A stretch of DNA of 64,000 nucleotides. Source: Desulfosporosinus shakirovi. Its GTDB lineage: Bacteria; Bacillota; Desulfitobacteriia; Desulfitobacteriales; Desulfitobacteriaceae. A program made the translations under genes and the position numbers. Positions 18,877-31,365 of this stretch are shown one piece after another (the first letter of the stretch is position 1; every line of letters begins with the position of its first letter). The stretch covers positions 88,724-152,723 of the forward strand of contig NZ_JAJDOO010000011.1 of the NCBI RefSeq assembly GCF_020595055.1, read 5' to 3'. Below the pieces are notes generated by a model. The model had not been told where the DNA came from, ran no database searches, and saw only the letters and a program-made list of their open reading frames with translations.

Positions 18877-19082
18877 TATCGGAGATACCCCTTTCGTTAA
18901 GCAATAGCTTGTCCATCTAAATAATACTATAAACAAATAGCATAATCTCCCTCTCGGGAGATTCGCTACTTATAATCTTGTATTGAATTCATTCGCGATA
19001 AAATCGCTAATCCCTTTTGATATCCAAGTTTTTTTTCAAATTACCTTAAAGTTCACCCTTCTTCAACTAAAAATACCCATAT

Positions 19083-19331
19083 CTAGTTTTCTTGGTACTT
19101 CTTTCGAGTCGCCTCTCCTCCACGAATATGCCGTTCTGCTTTGTTTGTCTCAAGAATATGCTTTACTTCCATGGATAACTTTTCATTTACTAATGGCAGG
19201 CGTTCCGTAACATCTTTATGAACTGTTGACTTAGAAACACCAAAGACATCAGCCGTTTGTCGAACGGTAGCACTCGATTCTAATATGTAAGTTCCAATAT
19301 CGAGCACCCGTTTACGTATATATTCTTGCAC
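19083..19331 (-). CDS. spoIIID: Sporulation transcriptional regulator SpoIIID
   Basis: Small DNA-binding regulator that adjusts the sigma-E and sigma-K regulons in the mother cell. The 82-residue protein begins VQEYIRKRVLDIGTYI and has the helix-turn-helix VRQTADVFGVSKSTVHKD, followed by TERLPLVNEKLSMEVK and the basic end HIRGGEATRKKYQEN. GTG at 19331 is chosen because GGAGGG lies 6 nt upstream and the length then fits SpoIIID. It sits immediately upstream of mbl, as in B. subtilis. Confidence 0.95.
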   Translation of the reverse strand: MQEYIRKRVLDIGTYILESSATVRQTADVFGVSKSTVHKDVTERLPLVNEKLSMEVKHILETNKAERHIRGGEATRKKYQEN

Positions 19332-19382
19332 GCAGAGCCCTCCTTCGTCCACAAGTGTAGTACATTTATATGCATCCCCAAC

Positions 19383-19409
19383 AAAAAAAGACATCCATAA
19401 AAGGATGTC
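19383..19409 (-). terminator. Intrinsic terminator upstream of spoIIID
   Basis: Stem GACATCC/GGATGTC (19390-19396 and 19403-19409) is followed on the minus strand by seven T (19389-19383). It would stop minus-strand read-through from spoIIQ, or act as an attenuator ahead of spoIIID. Confidence 0.7.
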
Positions 19410-19616
19410 CTCACTTGGTAAATACTGAGATGTTTATTATTGCTCCCTGATCTTTGTACTTTATCTCCCTGCCATACTTCTAAGTGAAGCTGATTTATCG
19501 CTTTTCGCGTCCAATCATCGTTCCTTCTGGTTCGTAATCCTTGCCCGCGTGAAAGAGGTATTGATAACCTTAGAACTCAGATTGACTTATTTACTTTATG
19601 AATAAATATTGATATT

Positions 19617-19745
19617 GCTACTTCAGTAGGAATATTAAGAAAACGTTCGTAACTTAGAGTAAGCGGTTGGCACTAACAATATACTTAGCCTTTATATCAT
19701 TAGGCACAAAGCTAGTAGTTAAAGTCGCTTTGTGCCTAATTTTTT
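19617..19745 (+). ncRNA. Candidate small RNA between spoIIID and spoIIQ
   Basis: The gap 19332-19820 has no gene on either strand. On the plus strand a promoter-like pair TTGACT (19582-19587), a 17-nt spacer and AATATT (19605-19610) is followed about 90 nt later by a textbook terminator: TTAGGCACAAAGC (19700-19712), its complement (19727-19739), then TTTTTT. This would give an RNA of about 130 nt without a convincing reading frame. No known RNA family is recognised; the -10 match is only 4 of 6. Confidence 0.35.
19700..19745 (+). terminator. Strong intrinsic terminator, plus strand
   Basis: A 13-bp perfect stem, TTAGGCACAAAGC and its complement, with a 14-nt loop and a run of six T at 19740-19745. 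The U-tract is on the plus strand, although the neighbouring genes are both on the minus strand. Confidence 0.75.
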
Positions 19746-19820
19746 ATTCAAACTGTCCTGCTTCTAAAGGTGCACTAGTTTTTTGGGTATAAAATGTTTC
19801 TAAAAATGCTGATTATTTGA

Positions 19821-20528
19821 TTAGGGCACAAGCCTCTGGACCTGGTCGTTGTGCCATACTTCATAATGAAGCTGTGGTTGATCACTTTCCCCTTCCGATC
19901 CAGGAAATAATCCTACCTGACCTAGCGCTCCTTGAGTTTCTATAAACTCCCCTTTTTGAACTCTAAGGTTATCCAGTCCTCCATAAGTGACTTGCCAGCC
20001 TTCTCCGCAGTCCAGAGTCACTTTCTGTCCCTGGATAGGATCTGGTCCTGCTTGAATAACCTTTCCTCCGTGTGTAGCTCTAATCATTGTTCCTTCTGAC
20101 AGAGCATAATCTAAGCCAGCATGATAGACATAGTTTCCGAATGCCTCAGAATAGTAATTACCCACGTTTCGTATAGGCTTCCCATTGACCGGGCTTGGAA
20201 AATCCTTTATCCCAATTGAGTTATCGACTGAATTCTTTTCTCCGAGGACAAGCTTTATATTTTCCTGCAATTCCCGATCTTGATTAGCACTGTTCGTCGT
20301 CATCTGTTCTGATTCGGTTACTGATACTCCGTTCGCTCCACTATTTTCTGTTTTTATAGCCAGAGAAGCCGATACCGCATGAGCTGGCTCGTTAGTTAAC
20401 TTCTGTGGTTTTTCTAAGGAAATGTCAGCCCCAGAACTTAGATACCCAATATAAAGGATCAGACCTGCTAATATGAAGGCAAACCCCCAGACCAAAACCC
20501 ATTCTTTTGCTATATGCCAACGTTTCAT
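19821..20528 (-). CDS. spoIIQ: SpoIIQ-like LytM/M23 protein, degenerate active site
   Basis: SpoIIQ is anchored in the forespore membrane and pairs with SpoIIIAH across the intermembrane space. Residues about 10-30 form one membrane helix (VLVWGFAFILAGLILYIGYL). The M23 domain occupies about 125-235. HAGLD keeps the first metal ligands, but the later catalytic positions read TYGGLDNL instead of the usual YxHL, and QLHYEV instead of HLHFE. Two of the expected histidines are therefore missing and the protein is probably not a working endopeptidase. The ATG at 20528 has GAGGTG 6 nt upstream. It lies between spoIID and spoIIID as in B. subtilis. Confidence 0.85.
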   Translation of the reverse strand: MKRWHIAKEWVLVWGFAFILAGLILYIGYLSSGADISLEKPQKLTNEPAHAVSASLAIKTENSGANGVSVTESEQMTTNSANQDRELQENIKLVLGEKNSVDNSIGIKDFPSPVNGKPIRNVGNYYSEAFGNYVYHAGLDYALSEGTMIRATHGGKVIQAGPDPIQGQKVTLDCGEGWQVTYGGLDNLRVQKGEFIETQGALGQVGLFPGSEGESDQPQLHYEVWHNDQVQRLVP

Positions 20529-20600
20529 TCGACTCACCTCTAGATCTATTTTTGCCGAATGTTTCTGCTTTTAGACAGATGAAGCTCACCCTTCAATGCT

Positions 20601-21539
20601 CTAAATGTTACCTAATGTATTAAGTTTTGTTCCAGGATAATAGTATGCTAAAATTTCTTCCGCTTTGATACTCTTTTTGGCCAAATCATTGGCTCCCCAT
20701 TGTGACATTCCTACGGCATGCCCGTTTCCATACGTAGTTATCGTAAGGCGTTCCGGTTGAACGGCATATTCAATATCCGTCGAGGATAGTCCTAAAACAG
20801 TACGGATTTGAGTCGCTGGATACACCCTTCCTAATACTCGAACAGTCTTGGCTCTCCCGACCGATGTTTTGCTTAACACTTGAAAATCTGCTGCAGTCAA
20901 AGAATGCGGTGACTCTTTAAGTCCCAACTTCTTATAGAGATCCTGGGTGGTATATACATTTCTCTTAACATAGCGTTGTAAATTTTCCTCACCTGAATTC
21001 ACATTTTGTAAATAGGGTCGTGAAGAGCTCCATACCTCTTCTGATCGCTCTGTGGGCTTTCTTCCGCTGCTGCTGTGGTATAAAGCTTCGATATATTCTC
21101 CATTGAACACTAGGACCATTCCTCGAGTTCCGAGCACGGCTTTTTGTATCTTAGTCCGATACCGCCAGTAATTAAGCAATCCCCAATTTTTTCTCATTTG
21201 AGTATCCGACAGCCATGCTTGTGACAACACCGTGGTGTCCACATCATATCCCACATCTGGCAGGCTGCTTTGCCCTATGCGTTTTGCTGCATAGGTCCGG
21301 GATGCAACAGCCTGAGCTTTTAATGCCTCGAGTTCAAATTCAGCAGGCATTTCTGCTGAAACTACCCCTACTAAATATTCTTCAAGAGGTAGTTTCACAA
21401 CTTCTTTATTAGGCATCAAGACTCTTATTTGCACATCTTCCGGAGTGACCTTCTCCTTCTGCCAGCTCAAGACACTCCAGGGAATTACGAAGACAATGCA
21501 GAGTGATAATGCAATGAGCCATATCCAATCTTTTTTCAT
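20601..21539 (-). CDS. spoIID: Stage II sporulation protein D
   Basis: SpoIID is a membrane-anchored lytic transglycosylase that cleaves glycan strands during engulfment. The 312-residue product has one N-terminal membrane segment (WIWLIALSLCIVFVIPWSVL). The SpoIID domain follows, with the catalytic-Glu region VVSAEMPAEFELEALKAQAV and RTYAAKR. The C-terminal motif GNGHAVGMSQWGANDLAKK is also typical. The ATG at 21539 follows GGAGGG. It is upstream of spoIIQ and downstream of murA. Confidence 0.95.
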   Translation of the reverse strand: MKKDWIWLIALSLCIVFVIPWSVLSWQKEKVTPEDVQIRVLMPNKEVVKLPLEEYLVGVVSAEMPAEFELEALKAQAVASRTYAAKRIGQSSLPDVGYDVDTTVLSQAWLSDTQMRKNWGLLNYWRYRTKIQKAVLGTRGMVLVFNGEYIEALYHSSSGRKPTERSEEVWSSSRPYLQNVNSGEENLQRYVKRNVYTTQDLYKKLGLKESPHSLTAADFQVLSKTSVGRAKTVRVLGRVYPATQIRTVLGLSSTDIEYAVQPERLTITTYGNGHAVGMSQWGANDLAKKSIKAEEILAYYYPGTKLNTLGNI

Positions 21540-21650
21540 TGAACCCTCCTGCAGTACAAGCATTTTGCTTAAATCTATGCCGAAGGAATACAGAATATGG
21601 CAGACATTAAATAAAGAATAACTCTTCTTTGCTGTGATGGGGAGGAGGGA

Positions 21651-21725
21651 CCGCCAGCCATGACTCGAACAAGGATGGCGGGAAGGGACCTTTCGGAAAC
21701 TACATATGATAAGTTATACTTTCTG
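21651..21725 (+). repeat. Structured intergenic repeat (copy D)
   Basis: Between murA and spoIID (gap 21540-21891) a small hairpin, CCGCC-A-GCCAT (21651-21661) against ATGGCGG (21675-21681), encloses GACTCGAACAAGG. Downstream it continues GAAGGGACCTT and ends with TTATACTTT. The same order of hairpin, GAAGGGACCTT and TTATACTTT recurs at 47771-47865. Within the shared tail of about 41 nt roughly three quarters of positions agree. Bases 21540-21640 show nothing else. Confidence 0.55.
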
Positions 21726-21734
21726 ACTAGTAAA

Positions 21735-21771
21735 AAAGAACAAGAGTAGAATAATCTACTTCTTGTTCTTT
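21735..21771 (-). terminator. Intrinsic terminator of murA
   Basis: Arms AAAGAACAAGAGTAGA (21735-21750) and its near-perfect partner at 21755-21771 surround a 4-nt loop. On the minus strand the hairpin is followed by TTTTTTAC. It lies 120 bp after the murA stop. Confidence 0.75.
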
Positions 21772-21891
21772 ATGCAGGGAAAGCACATTGTACCCTGACG
21801 TCAGATACGCCAATAACGAATATTTTAACGCTACAAAAATGAGTGTCACCGAGTGCGTATGACCTATAATGAACACTTATCAAGTAAGATG

Positions 21892-23154
21892 CTAGGAAAC
21901 TGGCTCTTCCTCGCGGATAATATTGGCACCTAATCGAGATAGTTTTTCCTCTACCATTTCGTACCCTCGATCAATGTGATGAATCCCCCTAATACTTGTT
22001 GTCCCCTCAGATGTCAGTGCTGCTAAGATCAAGGCAGCTCCAGCCCGCAAATCTGTTGCTGTCACAGGCGCAGCATTTAAGCGATTTATTCCCTGAATAA
22101 CTGCACTTCGACCTTCAATCTTGATATCCGCTCCCATACGTTTTAGCTCATCGACATGCATAAAACGATTTTCAAAGACGGTTTCTGTAATCAATCCCGT
22201 TCCCTTTGCCCGAGTTAAAAATGCCATAAATGGAGCTTGTAAATCCGTCGGAAAACCCGGGTGGACCTGAGTTTTAATATCAACGGCATTATAAACGCCG
22301 TCTCCATTTATTCTAATCCCATCGTCTTCCTCCTTCATGTGAATTCCCGCTTCTTCCATCTTTGCTATCAATGGCTTTAAATGGTCTGCAATTACATTCT
22401 GAACTAAAACGTCTCCCCCAGTTGCTGCAGCTAAAAGCAAATAGCTTCCTGCCTCAATGCGGTCAGGAATCACAGTATGAGTTGTACCACGAAATTCCGG
22501 AACCCCTTCAATATAGATAATGCTAGTACCTGCACCACGAACTTTGCCACCCATCTCATTCAAAAAGGTTGCCAGATCTACAATTTCCGGCTCTTGGGCA
22601 GCATTTTCTATAAGAGTTGTGCCTTGGGCCATCGATGCAGCCATCATTATATTCTCTGTGGCACCTACGCTTGGGTAATCTAAGTAAATTCGGGCTCCCT
22701 TTAAACCCTTTGTCGAAACATCTAAGAACCCATGATCCATTCTGACTTCTGCACCCAAAGCTTCCAAGCCCTTTAGATGCCAGTTAATTGGACGTGATCC
22801 AATAGCACACCCTCCGGGGTGAGAAATTCTCACGTGCCCTTTTCGTGCTAACAATGGTCCCATAGTAACTATAGACGCCCTCATCTGAGAAACTAGGTCG
22901 TATGGAGCTTCAATACAATCTATCTCACGGGCATGGATACTCAGTGTTGAGCCGTTACGCTCCACTGTCGCTCCCAACGCAGAAATTACCCGATTCATTA
23001 CATTTACATCTAATAAGTCCGGAGCGTCATCCAGCCGTATCGGTTCTTTACATAGCAAACTTGCTGCAATAATCGGAAGAACAGCATTTTTTGCACCGCT
23101 TACTGTAATCGTCCCTTCAAGTGGTTTACCTCCTGTAACTGTAAGCTTACTCAA
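21892..23154 (-). CDS. murA: UDP-N-acetylglucosamine 1-carboxyvinyltransferase
   Basis: MurA transfers enolpyruvate from PEP to UDP-GlcNAc, the first committed step of peptidoglycan synthesis, and is the fosfomycin target. The 420-residue EPSP-synthase-type enzyme begins KLTVTGGKPLEGTITVSGAK. It keeps the catalytic cysteine in HPGGCAIGSRPINWHLKG near residue 117, so it should be fosfomycin-sensitive in principle. TTG at 23154 is preceded by GGGGGTG about 11 nt upstream. It lies between the ywmB-like gene and spoIID. Confidence 0.97.
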   Translation of the reverse strand: MSKLTVTGGKPLEGTITVSGAKNAVLPIIAASLLCKEPIRLDDAPDLLDVNVMNRVISALGATVERNGSTLSIHAREIDCIEAPYDLVSQMRASIVTMGPLLARKGHVRISHPGGCAIGSRPINWHLKGLEALGAEVRMDHGFLDVSTKGLKGARIYLDYPSVGATENIMMAASMAQGTTLIENAAQEPEIVDLATFLNEMGGKVRGAGTSIIYIEGVPEFRGTTHTVIPDRIEAGSYLLLAAATGGDVLVQNVIADHLKPLIAKMEEAGIHMKEEDDGIRINGDGVYNAVDIKTQVHPGFPTDLQAPFMAFLTRAKGTGLITETVFENRFMHVDELKRMGADIKIEGRSAVIQGINRLNAAPVTATDLRAGAALILAALTSEGTTSIRGIHHIDRGYEMVEEKLSRLGANIIREEEPVS

Positions 23155-23291
23155 ATTCTGAAGACACCCCCCTATTCAAGGATTATGTTAGTTATGGCCT
23201 GGTGCCAGATAAGTTTTATTTCGACCTGTTTATATTCTCTTTGACCTATCAAATTTCCTGCATAATTTCGACTTTTTTCTTGTTTTTTAAG

Positions 23292-23957
23292 CTAAAATTC
23301 CTTGAGCAAGGCGGGGATGGCAAGAACAGATTGCCCTTCATTCCCTTTTCCGCGACTTAATAGTTGTATATTGATTTGATCTTGACCCGCGATAACACTC
23401 GTCTCAATATTTTTTTGATAAGCTGCGGTAGAAATCATATTATCTATGAGGACCCACTGAGCAGGGTCCGCATTCGTCCGGCTTAGATAGGCGGAGATAT
23501 CTACAGCTTGATTGATGCGCTCATCCAGATAAATTTCTCCGCCAGCCTTTTCAATTTGCGGGACCATAGTAGTATACCATGCATAAAGACTATTTTCCTC
23601 GCTTTTATTCAGTATTTGCTGTCCTGTCAGTGTTGCTGATACTTCATTTTCCATCTGCAATTCCTTATAAGTCCATATCCATTCAGGTGTAGGTTTACTC
23701 TTTTTGATTGCGACAGGTATATCTCTATCTTCAAACCACAAAATGACGCTGACTTCTGCGTCTTTCGCCTGTGTTATCCCAGAATTTAGAAGCAAGGGTG
23801 CCTCTGACTTTGCTGTCTGTCCGACATCATTATTATGTATCATTACTCTTAGGGTCTGGCCTCCAAAGCAAATCATTAATATCCAAGCTAATATAACTAT
23901 TGCTAATTTAATATGATTGAACTGACAGGCATTTTTGGATTCGTAACTCATGAACAT
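23292..23957 (-). CDS. ywmB: YwmB family protein
   Basis: A 221-residue protein with one N-terminal membrane segment (IKLAIVILAWILMICFGG). The remainder should lie outside the membrane. The C-terminus GNEGQSVLAIPALLKEF resembles that of B. subtilis YwmB (TATA-box-binding-like fold), which occupies the same place between atpC and murA. Function is unknown. The ATG at 23957 has AAAGGAGGG 7-8 nt upstream. The call rests on position and the end motif more than on overall similarity. Confidence 0.7.
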   Translation of the reverse strand: MFMSYESKNACQFNHIKLAIVILAWILMICFGGQTLRVMIHNNDVGQTAKSEAPLLLNSGITQAKDAEVSVILWFEDRDIPVAIKKSKPTPEWIWTYKELQMENEVSATLTGQQILNKSEENSLYAWYTTMVPQIEKAGGEIYLDERINQAVDISAYLSRTNADPAQWVLIDNMISTAAYQKNIETSVIAGQDQINIQLLSRGKGNEGQSVLAIPALLKEF

Positions 23958-24077
23958 ATTATACCCTCCTTTCTCATTTTCTGATATCAATCTTAGTTTT
24001 ACCAAATAGCGAGAAAGCTAACATACCTGCACTAGATATTACACAAATATTTTTTAATTCAACGTGCACAATAGAAA

Positions 24078-24101
24078 AAAGCCCCCAGTAATGAGGGCTT
24101 T
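24078..24101 (-). terminator. Terminator of the ATP synthase operon
   Basis: AAAGCCC (24078-24084) pairs with GGGCTTT (24095-24101), and on the minus strand the arm continues into TTTTTTC. It lies 33 bp after the atpC stop. Confidence 0.8.
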
Positions 24102-24134
24102 CATCATTTTAAAAATTCAATTAGCTATATGGGT

Positions 24135-24542
24135 TTATTTTTTGTCTCCAGCAGCGTTAAGTCGAGCCGCAGCTCTTCGCAACGCATACTCAGCACGTTG
24201 TAAATCGATTTCGTTGGTACGAGACCCTAATCGTTTCAAAGCTCGTTCTTTTGCTTCTGCTGCTCGTTTCACATCAATCTGCTCAGCAAGCTCAGCACTG
24301 TCTGCGAGGACGACTGCCGCATTATCAACAACTTCGACAAAACCACCTGCGATTGCAGCTTGATTAGTTTTTCCGTTAAGGGTGTACCTTATAACTCCTA
24401 CATCCAGTCCTGCAATTAAGGGCGCATGATTCGGTAGTATTCCTAGCTCACCTAATCCTCCAGGAAGAACAACAAACTCAACATTTTCTTTCAGTACGTT
24501 CCCTTCCGGAGAGACAATGCGTAGAGAGAATGTTGCTGCCAT
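24135..24542 (-). CDS. atpC: F1 ATP synthase epsilon subunit
   Basis: Central-stalk subunit that couples rotor to F1 and can inhibit ATP hydrolysis. The 135-residue length is normal. The N-terminal beta-sandwich contains SPEGNVLKENVEFVVLPGG and GELGILPNHAPLIAGLDVG. The C-terminal helical hairpin spans about 90-130 (AELAEQIDVKRAAEAKERAL). The ATG at 24542 follows GGGGGAATAAGCC, 3 nt after the atpD stop. Last gene of the operon. Confidence 0.97.
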   Translation of the reverse strand: MAATFSLRIVSPEGNVLKENVEFVVLPGGLGELGILPNHAPLIAGLDVGVIRYTLNGKTNQAAIAGGFVEVVDNAAVVLADSAELAEQIDVKRAAEAKERALKRLGSRTNEIDLQRAEYALRRAAARLNAAGDKK

Positions 24543-24545
24543 GGC

Positions 24546-25979
<1,434 letters not shown>

Positions 25980-26825
25980 TTATTCTAAGGCAGCTGCCCC
26001 CGAGACGATTTCGGATATTTCCGTGGTTATAGCCGCCTGTCGGGCTCTGTTCATCGCCAGCGACAACCGACCAATCATATCCTTGGCATTATCCGTTGCC
26101 GAACTCATTGCCGTCATCCGAGCCCCTTGCTCACTCGCTTTTCCTTCAAGGATCGTCCGAAATATCTGTGTTTCCACATACTTGGGCAACAGAGTGGTAA
26201 GGATTGCCTCGGGCGAGGGTTCAAATATATACTGCTTGCCTTGTTTTCCTTCCGGTTGTTTGATCGGAAGTAATTTGACTTGCGTAGGTCTTTGGGTCAT
26301 CGCTGTGACGAATTCGGTATATAAGAGATATACCTCATCCGCTTCCCCTTGCTCATAAAGGCGAATCACTTCCTGAGCAATCTGTTTCGCTTGATTATAA
26401 CTCGGCTCATCCCCGAGTGCTACAAACTCAGCCAAAAACTCTATTTTGCCGCGTCGAAAGAAATCTCGACCTTTGCGGCCTACCGTCACCAGCTTAACCT
26501 CTTGCGGTGTTTCGGCAATCAAGCCCGCGGTCTTACGAATAAGGTTTGCATTGTACCCTCCGCAAAGACCACGATCTGATGTTATCAACACATAAACCAC
26601 CTTTTGCACTGGCCGCTCTTTCAAGAGCGGATGAACAATATCCACAGGAGCCTGTGCTAAGCGTTCCAAGACTCCTTGCAATTGGCTGGCATAGGGGCGG
26701 GCAGCGTTAAGTTTTAGTTGGGCTTTTCTGAGTTTGGCCGCGGAAACCATTTTCATCGCCTTTGTAATCTGCTCCATATTGCGGACGCTGCGAATCCTCC
26801 GGCGAATATCTTGTGCTCCTGCCAC
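25980..26825 (-). CDS. atpG: F1 ATP synthase gamma subunit
   Basis: Rotor shaft of F1. The product starts AGAQDIRRRIRSVRNMEQIT, the conserved N-terminal helix, and ends MNRARQAAITTEISEIVSGA, the conserved C-terminal helix. YVLITSDRGLCGGYNANLI is the family signature. I prefer GTG at 26825 (281 residues) because that matches usual gamma N-termini. A GTG three codons earlier (26834) is closer to GGAG and cannot be excluded. Confidence 0.96.
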   Translation of the reverse strand: MAGAQDIRRRIRSVRNMEQITKAMKMVSAAKLRKAQLKLNAARPYASQLQGVLERLAQAPVDIVHPLLKERPVQKVVYVLITSDRGLCGGYNANLIRKTAGLIAETPQEVKLVTVGRKGRDFFRRGKIEFLAEFVALGDEPSYNQAKQIAQEVIRLYEQGEADEVYLLYTEFVTAMTQRPTQVKLLPIKQPEGKQGKQYIFEPSPEAILTTLLPKYVETQIFRTILEGKASEQGARMTAMSSATDNAKDMIGRLSLAMNRARQAAITTEISEIVSGAAALE

Positions 26826-26849
26826 CTCGTTCACCTACTCCTTTATAAT

Positions 26850-28925
<2,076 letters not shown>

Positions 28926-28929
<4 letters not shown>

Positions 28930-29423
28930 TGCATTTCCCCTACCTCTTGAATGAATTGATCTATTAATTTACCTTGAGTCGACATGTCAAGTTTTTGCCG
29001 AATGATTTTCTCTGCCACTAAAACTGACAGATCGGCTACCTGTGCTTTGACCTCAGTGATCGCCCGATCTCGTTCACGTTCAATATCTACAAGGGCAGAT
29101 TTTTTGATCTTCTCTGATTCTTCATGAGCAGCGGCTAAAATTTCAGACGCACGGACTTCACTTACCTTAGTAGCCTTAGCAATCACTTCTTGGGCTTCCT
29201 GGCGAGCTTTACGCATTTCCTCTTGGTATTCACGTTTTATTGTCTCCGCCTGTTGCCGTTCGTTTTCTGCTTGTGTAAGCATGGATTCAATATTAGTCCG
29301 CCGTTCTTCCATCATTTTCATTAGCGGTTTCCAAGCATATTTACTTAGTAAATAAACAAGCAACAGGAAAGATAAAACAGTAGCCGGTACAGTATAGTCA
29401 AATTGAATAGGATTCCCACCCAA
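28926..29423 (-). CDS. atpF: Fo ATP synthase b subunit
   Basis: Peripheral-stalk b subunit, 165 residues. One N-terminal membrane helix (about 8-25, VPATVLSFLLLVYLLSKYAW) is followed by a long charged coiled coil. TTG at 29423 is preceded by GGGGGG. It overlaps atpH by 4 nt. Confidence 0.95.
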
Positions 29424-29533
29424 TGGTCTACCCCCCTCTCGAGTCTAATTGACGTCGGGATGATTTTTTTCAAGGGAGAACTCTCGTTCCCCCTTGAATT
29501 AAGATGGGCGTAACCTCTGCCCATCATGTGAGC

Positions 29534-29803
<270 letters not shown>

Positions 29804-29856
29804 TTATTCCCTCAGTGGTGTCGAGCATCACTGAAAACCAACAGAGAACGAAGTGC

Positions 29857-30600
29857 TTAGTGAGCTTCTGTGGTGACAGCTTGGGATACGTATGCTGTCG
29901 TTAAAACCACAAACACGTAAGATTGAATGGCTCCGATGAAAATACTGAAAGCCAGCCAAATGGTTGTCGGTAAAATACCGGGCAGTACCCAGATACCAGG
30001 CAACATCAAAATTACCCCTAGTAAAATTTCACCTGCGAAAATGTTTCCGAAAAGACGGAAGGCTAGTGTCATCGGTTTAGAGAGCAAATCAATGGCGTGA
30101 ATGATCACAAACACTGGATACGGTTCAACAAAATGATGGAAATAATGAGCTCCTTTATGCTTGATACCTAATGCTACAACTAAAATAATGGTTAATAATG
30201 CTAATGAAATTGTAGTGTTGATATCAGCCGTTGGAGACATCATGGATGGTCCATGGAAAATTTCGTTTAGTTTAGCAAATTCTACATGGTGAAATAAATT
30301 AAACGTGAAGTTTGGGATAAGGCCAAGCATATTGGAAAAGAAAACAAACATGAACAACGTTACCAAATAGCTTAGCAGTGGACGGCCCTTTTCATAGTCC
30401 ATATTATCATTTATGATGCTGCGGACAAAATCTACGATCCACTCTAACACGTTTTGCATTTTACCAGGTTTCCCACTGGTTAAATTGCGTACTCCAAGTA
30501 AGACAAATACCATAACAGCGGCCATCGAAATCCAAGTCATGACTAATGTTTTACCATGAAATGTCATACTCCCCAAATGCCAAAATACTGTTTCATGCAC
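29857..30600 (-). CDS. atpB: Fo ATP synthase a subunit
   Basis: Membrane stator subunit forming the ion half-channels with the c ring, 247 residues and five to six hydrophobic segments. The essential arginine is in SKPMTLAFRLFGNIFAGEI. I place the start at GTG 30600 (VHETVFWHLGSM), because AAAGGGG lies about 11 nt upstream and the reading overlaps the atpI stop by 8 bp; an upstream ATG at 30624 lacks a ribosome site. Confidence 0.95.
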   Translation of the reverse strand: MHETVFWHLGSMTFHGKTLVMTWISMAAVMVFVLLGVRNLTSGKPGKMQNVLEWIVDFVRSIINDNMDYEKGRPLLSYLVTLFMFVFFSNMLGLIPNFTFNLFHHVEFAKLNEIFHGPSMMSPTADINTTISLALLTIILVVALGIKHKGAHYFHHFVEPYPVFVIIHAIDLLSKPMTLAFRLFGNIFAGEILLGVILMLPGIWVLPGILPTTIWLAFSIFIGAIQSYVFVVLTTAYVSQAVTTEAH

Positions 30601-30964
30601 TTCTTTTATCACCCCTTTCTCCATAGTTTTTTTGTATTGCTACAATGATAAAGGATATTATCACCCCTGTAACAATCCCTAACGATAAAGTAAACAGCCA
30701 ACTTGACCGGAACCGAGCAACAGCGACGACAATCAGAGTAATCATGCCTAGCCTTGCCATAAAGTTCCTGCGCATCCGTTTGATCGCTGATTGAATATCA
30801 AGCTCAGAACTTAGTACCGCTTCACGATAAAGCCATAAAGTATAACCAAACCCTGCCCAATATCCCAGCAAACTACCGAAGAAGACCTGCCTACCCGTTA
30901 AAGCTACCCCAAGTAATATACAGGCTGTGCCACTCAACAATGCGATAAAGCTACTTCTTATCAT
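30593..30964 (-). CDS. atpI: ATP synthase subunit I
   Basis: A 123-residue membrane protein with four hydrophobic segments, typical of the ATP synthase I chain that assists c-ring assembly or Mg2+ supply in other bacteria. Family-like features include GSLLGYWAGFGYTLWLYREA. It overlaps atpB downstream by 8 bp and the upstream atpZ by 14 bp, so all three are probably translated together. Confidence 0.85.
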   Translation of the reverse strand: MIRSSFIALLSGTACILLGVALTGRQVFFGSLLGYWAGFGYTLWLYREAVLSSELDIQSAIKRMRRNFMARLGMITLIVVAVARFRSSWLFTLSLGIVTGVIISFIIVAIQKNYGERGDKRSA

Positions 30965-31181
30965 CGGATGCTCCCAACTTCATTAAAGTGATTACTAAGT
31001 AGCTTCCTCCAAGTACCAGTCCAATTAACATTAAACTGATTGTGAATAATGGTTCTGTTTGCCACCTGACATCGAGGTATCTGCCTAAGAAGAAGCCTCC
31101 CCCGACTAAAATAGCCAAGGATGTCGATATATTCGAACCGACTACGAGCGCTTTTTGCCAAGATCTTTGTTCCTCAGCCAT
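30951..31181 (-). CDS. atpZ: AtpZ/AtpI family protein
   Basis: A 76-residue protein with two membrane helices, containing GGGFFLGRYLDVRWQTEPLF, typical of the small AtpZ-type proteins that head Firmicutes ATP synthase operons. Family proteins are linked to Mg2+/Ca2+ transport or assembly. The ATG at 31181 follows AAGGAAAG. First gene of the operon; the upstream gap 31182-31365 should hold the promoter. An AT-rich TATAAA stretch is visible there but no clear -35. Confidence 0.85.
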   Translation of the reverse strand: MAEEQRSWQKALVVGSNISTSLAILVGGGFFLGRYLDVRWQTEPLFTISLMLIGLVLGGSYLVITLMKLGASDDKK

Positions 31182-31365
31182 ATTATTCTTTCCTTATGTA
31201 TCGAATTTTAAAAAGTGAAACTGAAAGTTCTTAATTAGAATCAGCTATTTCAATCAGCGTCCAATATGCTACATTTTAACAATTCCTGCTATATTTTATA
31301 TATTAGCATACTTCGAGGGGACTTTGTGCTTTTTTTTACAGCATTGAAGAATTTTATGTCCACTC

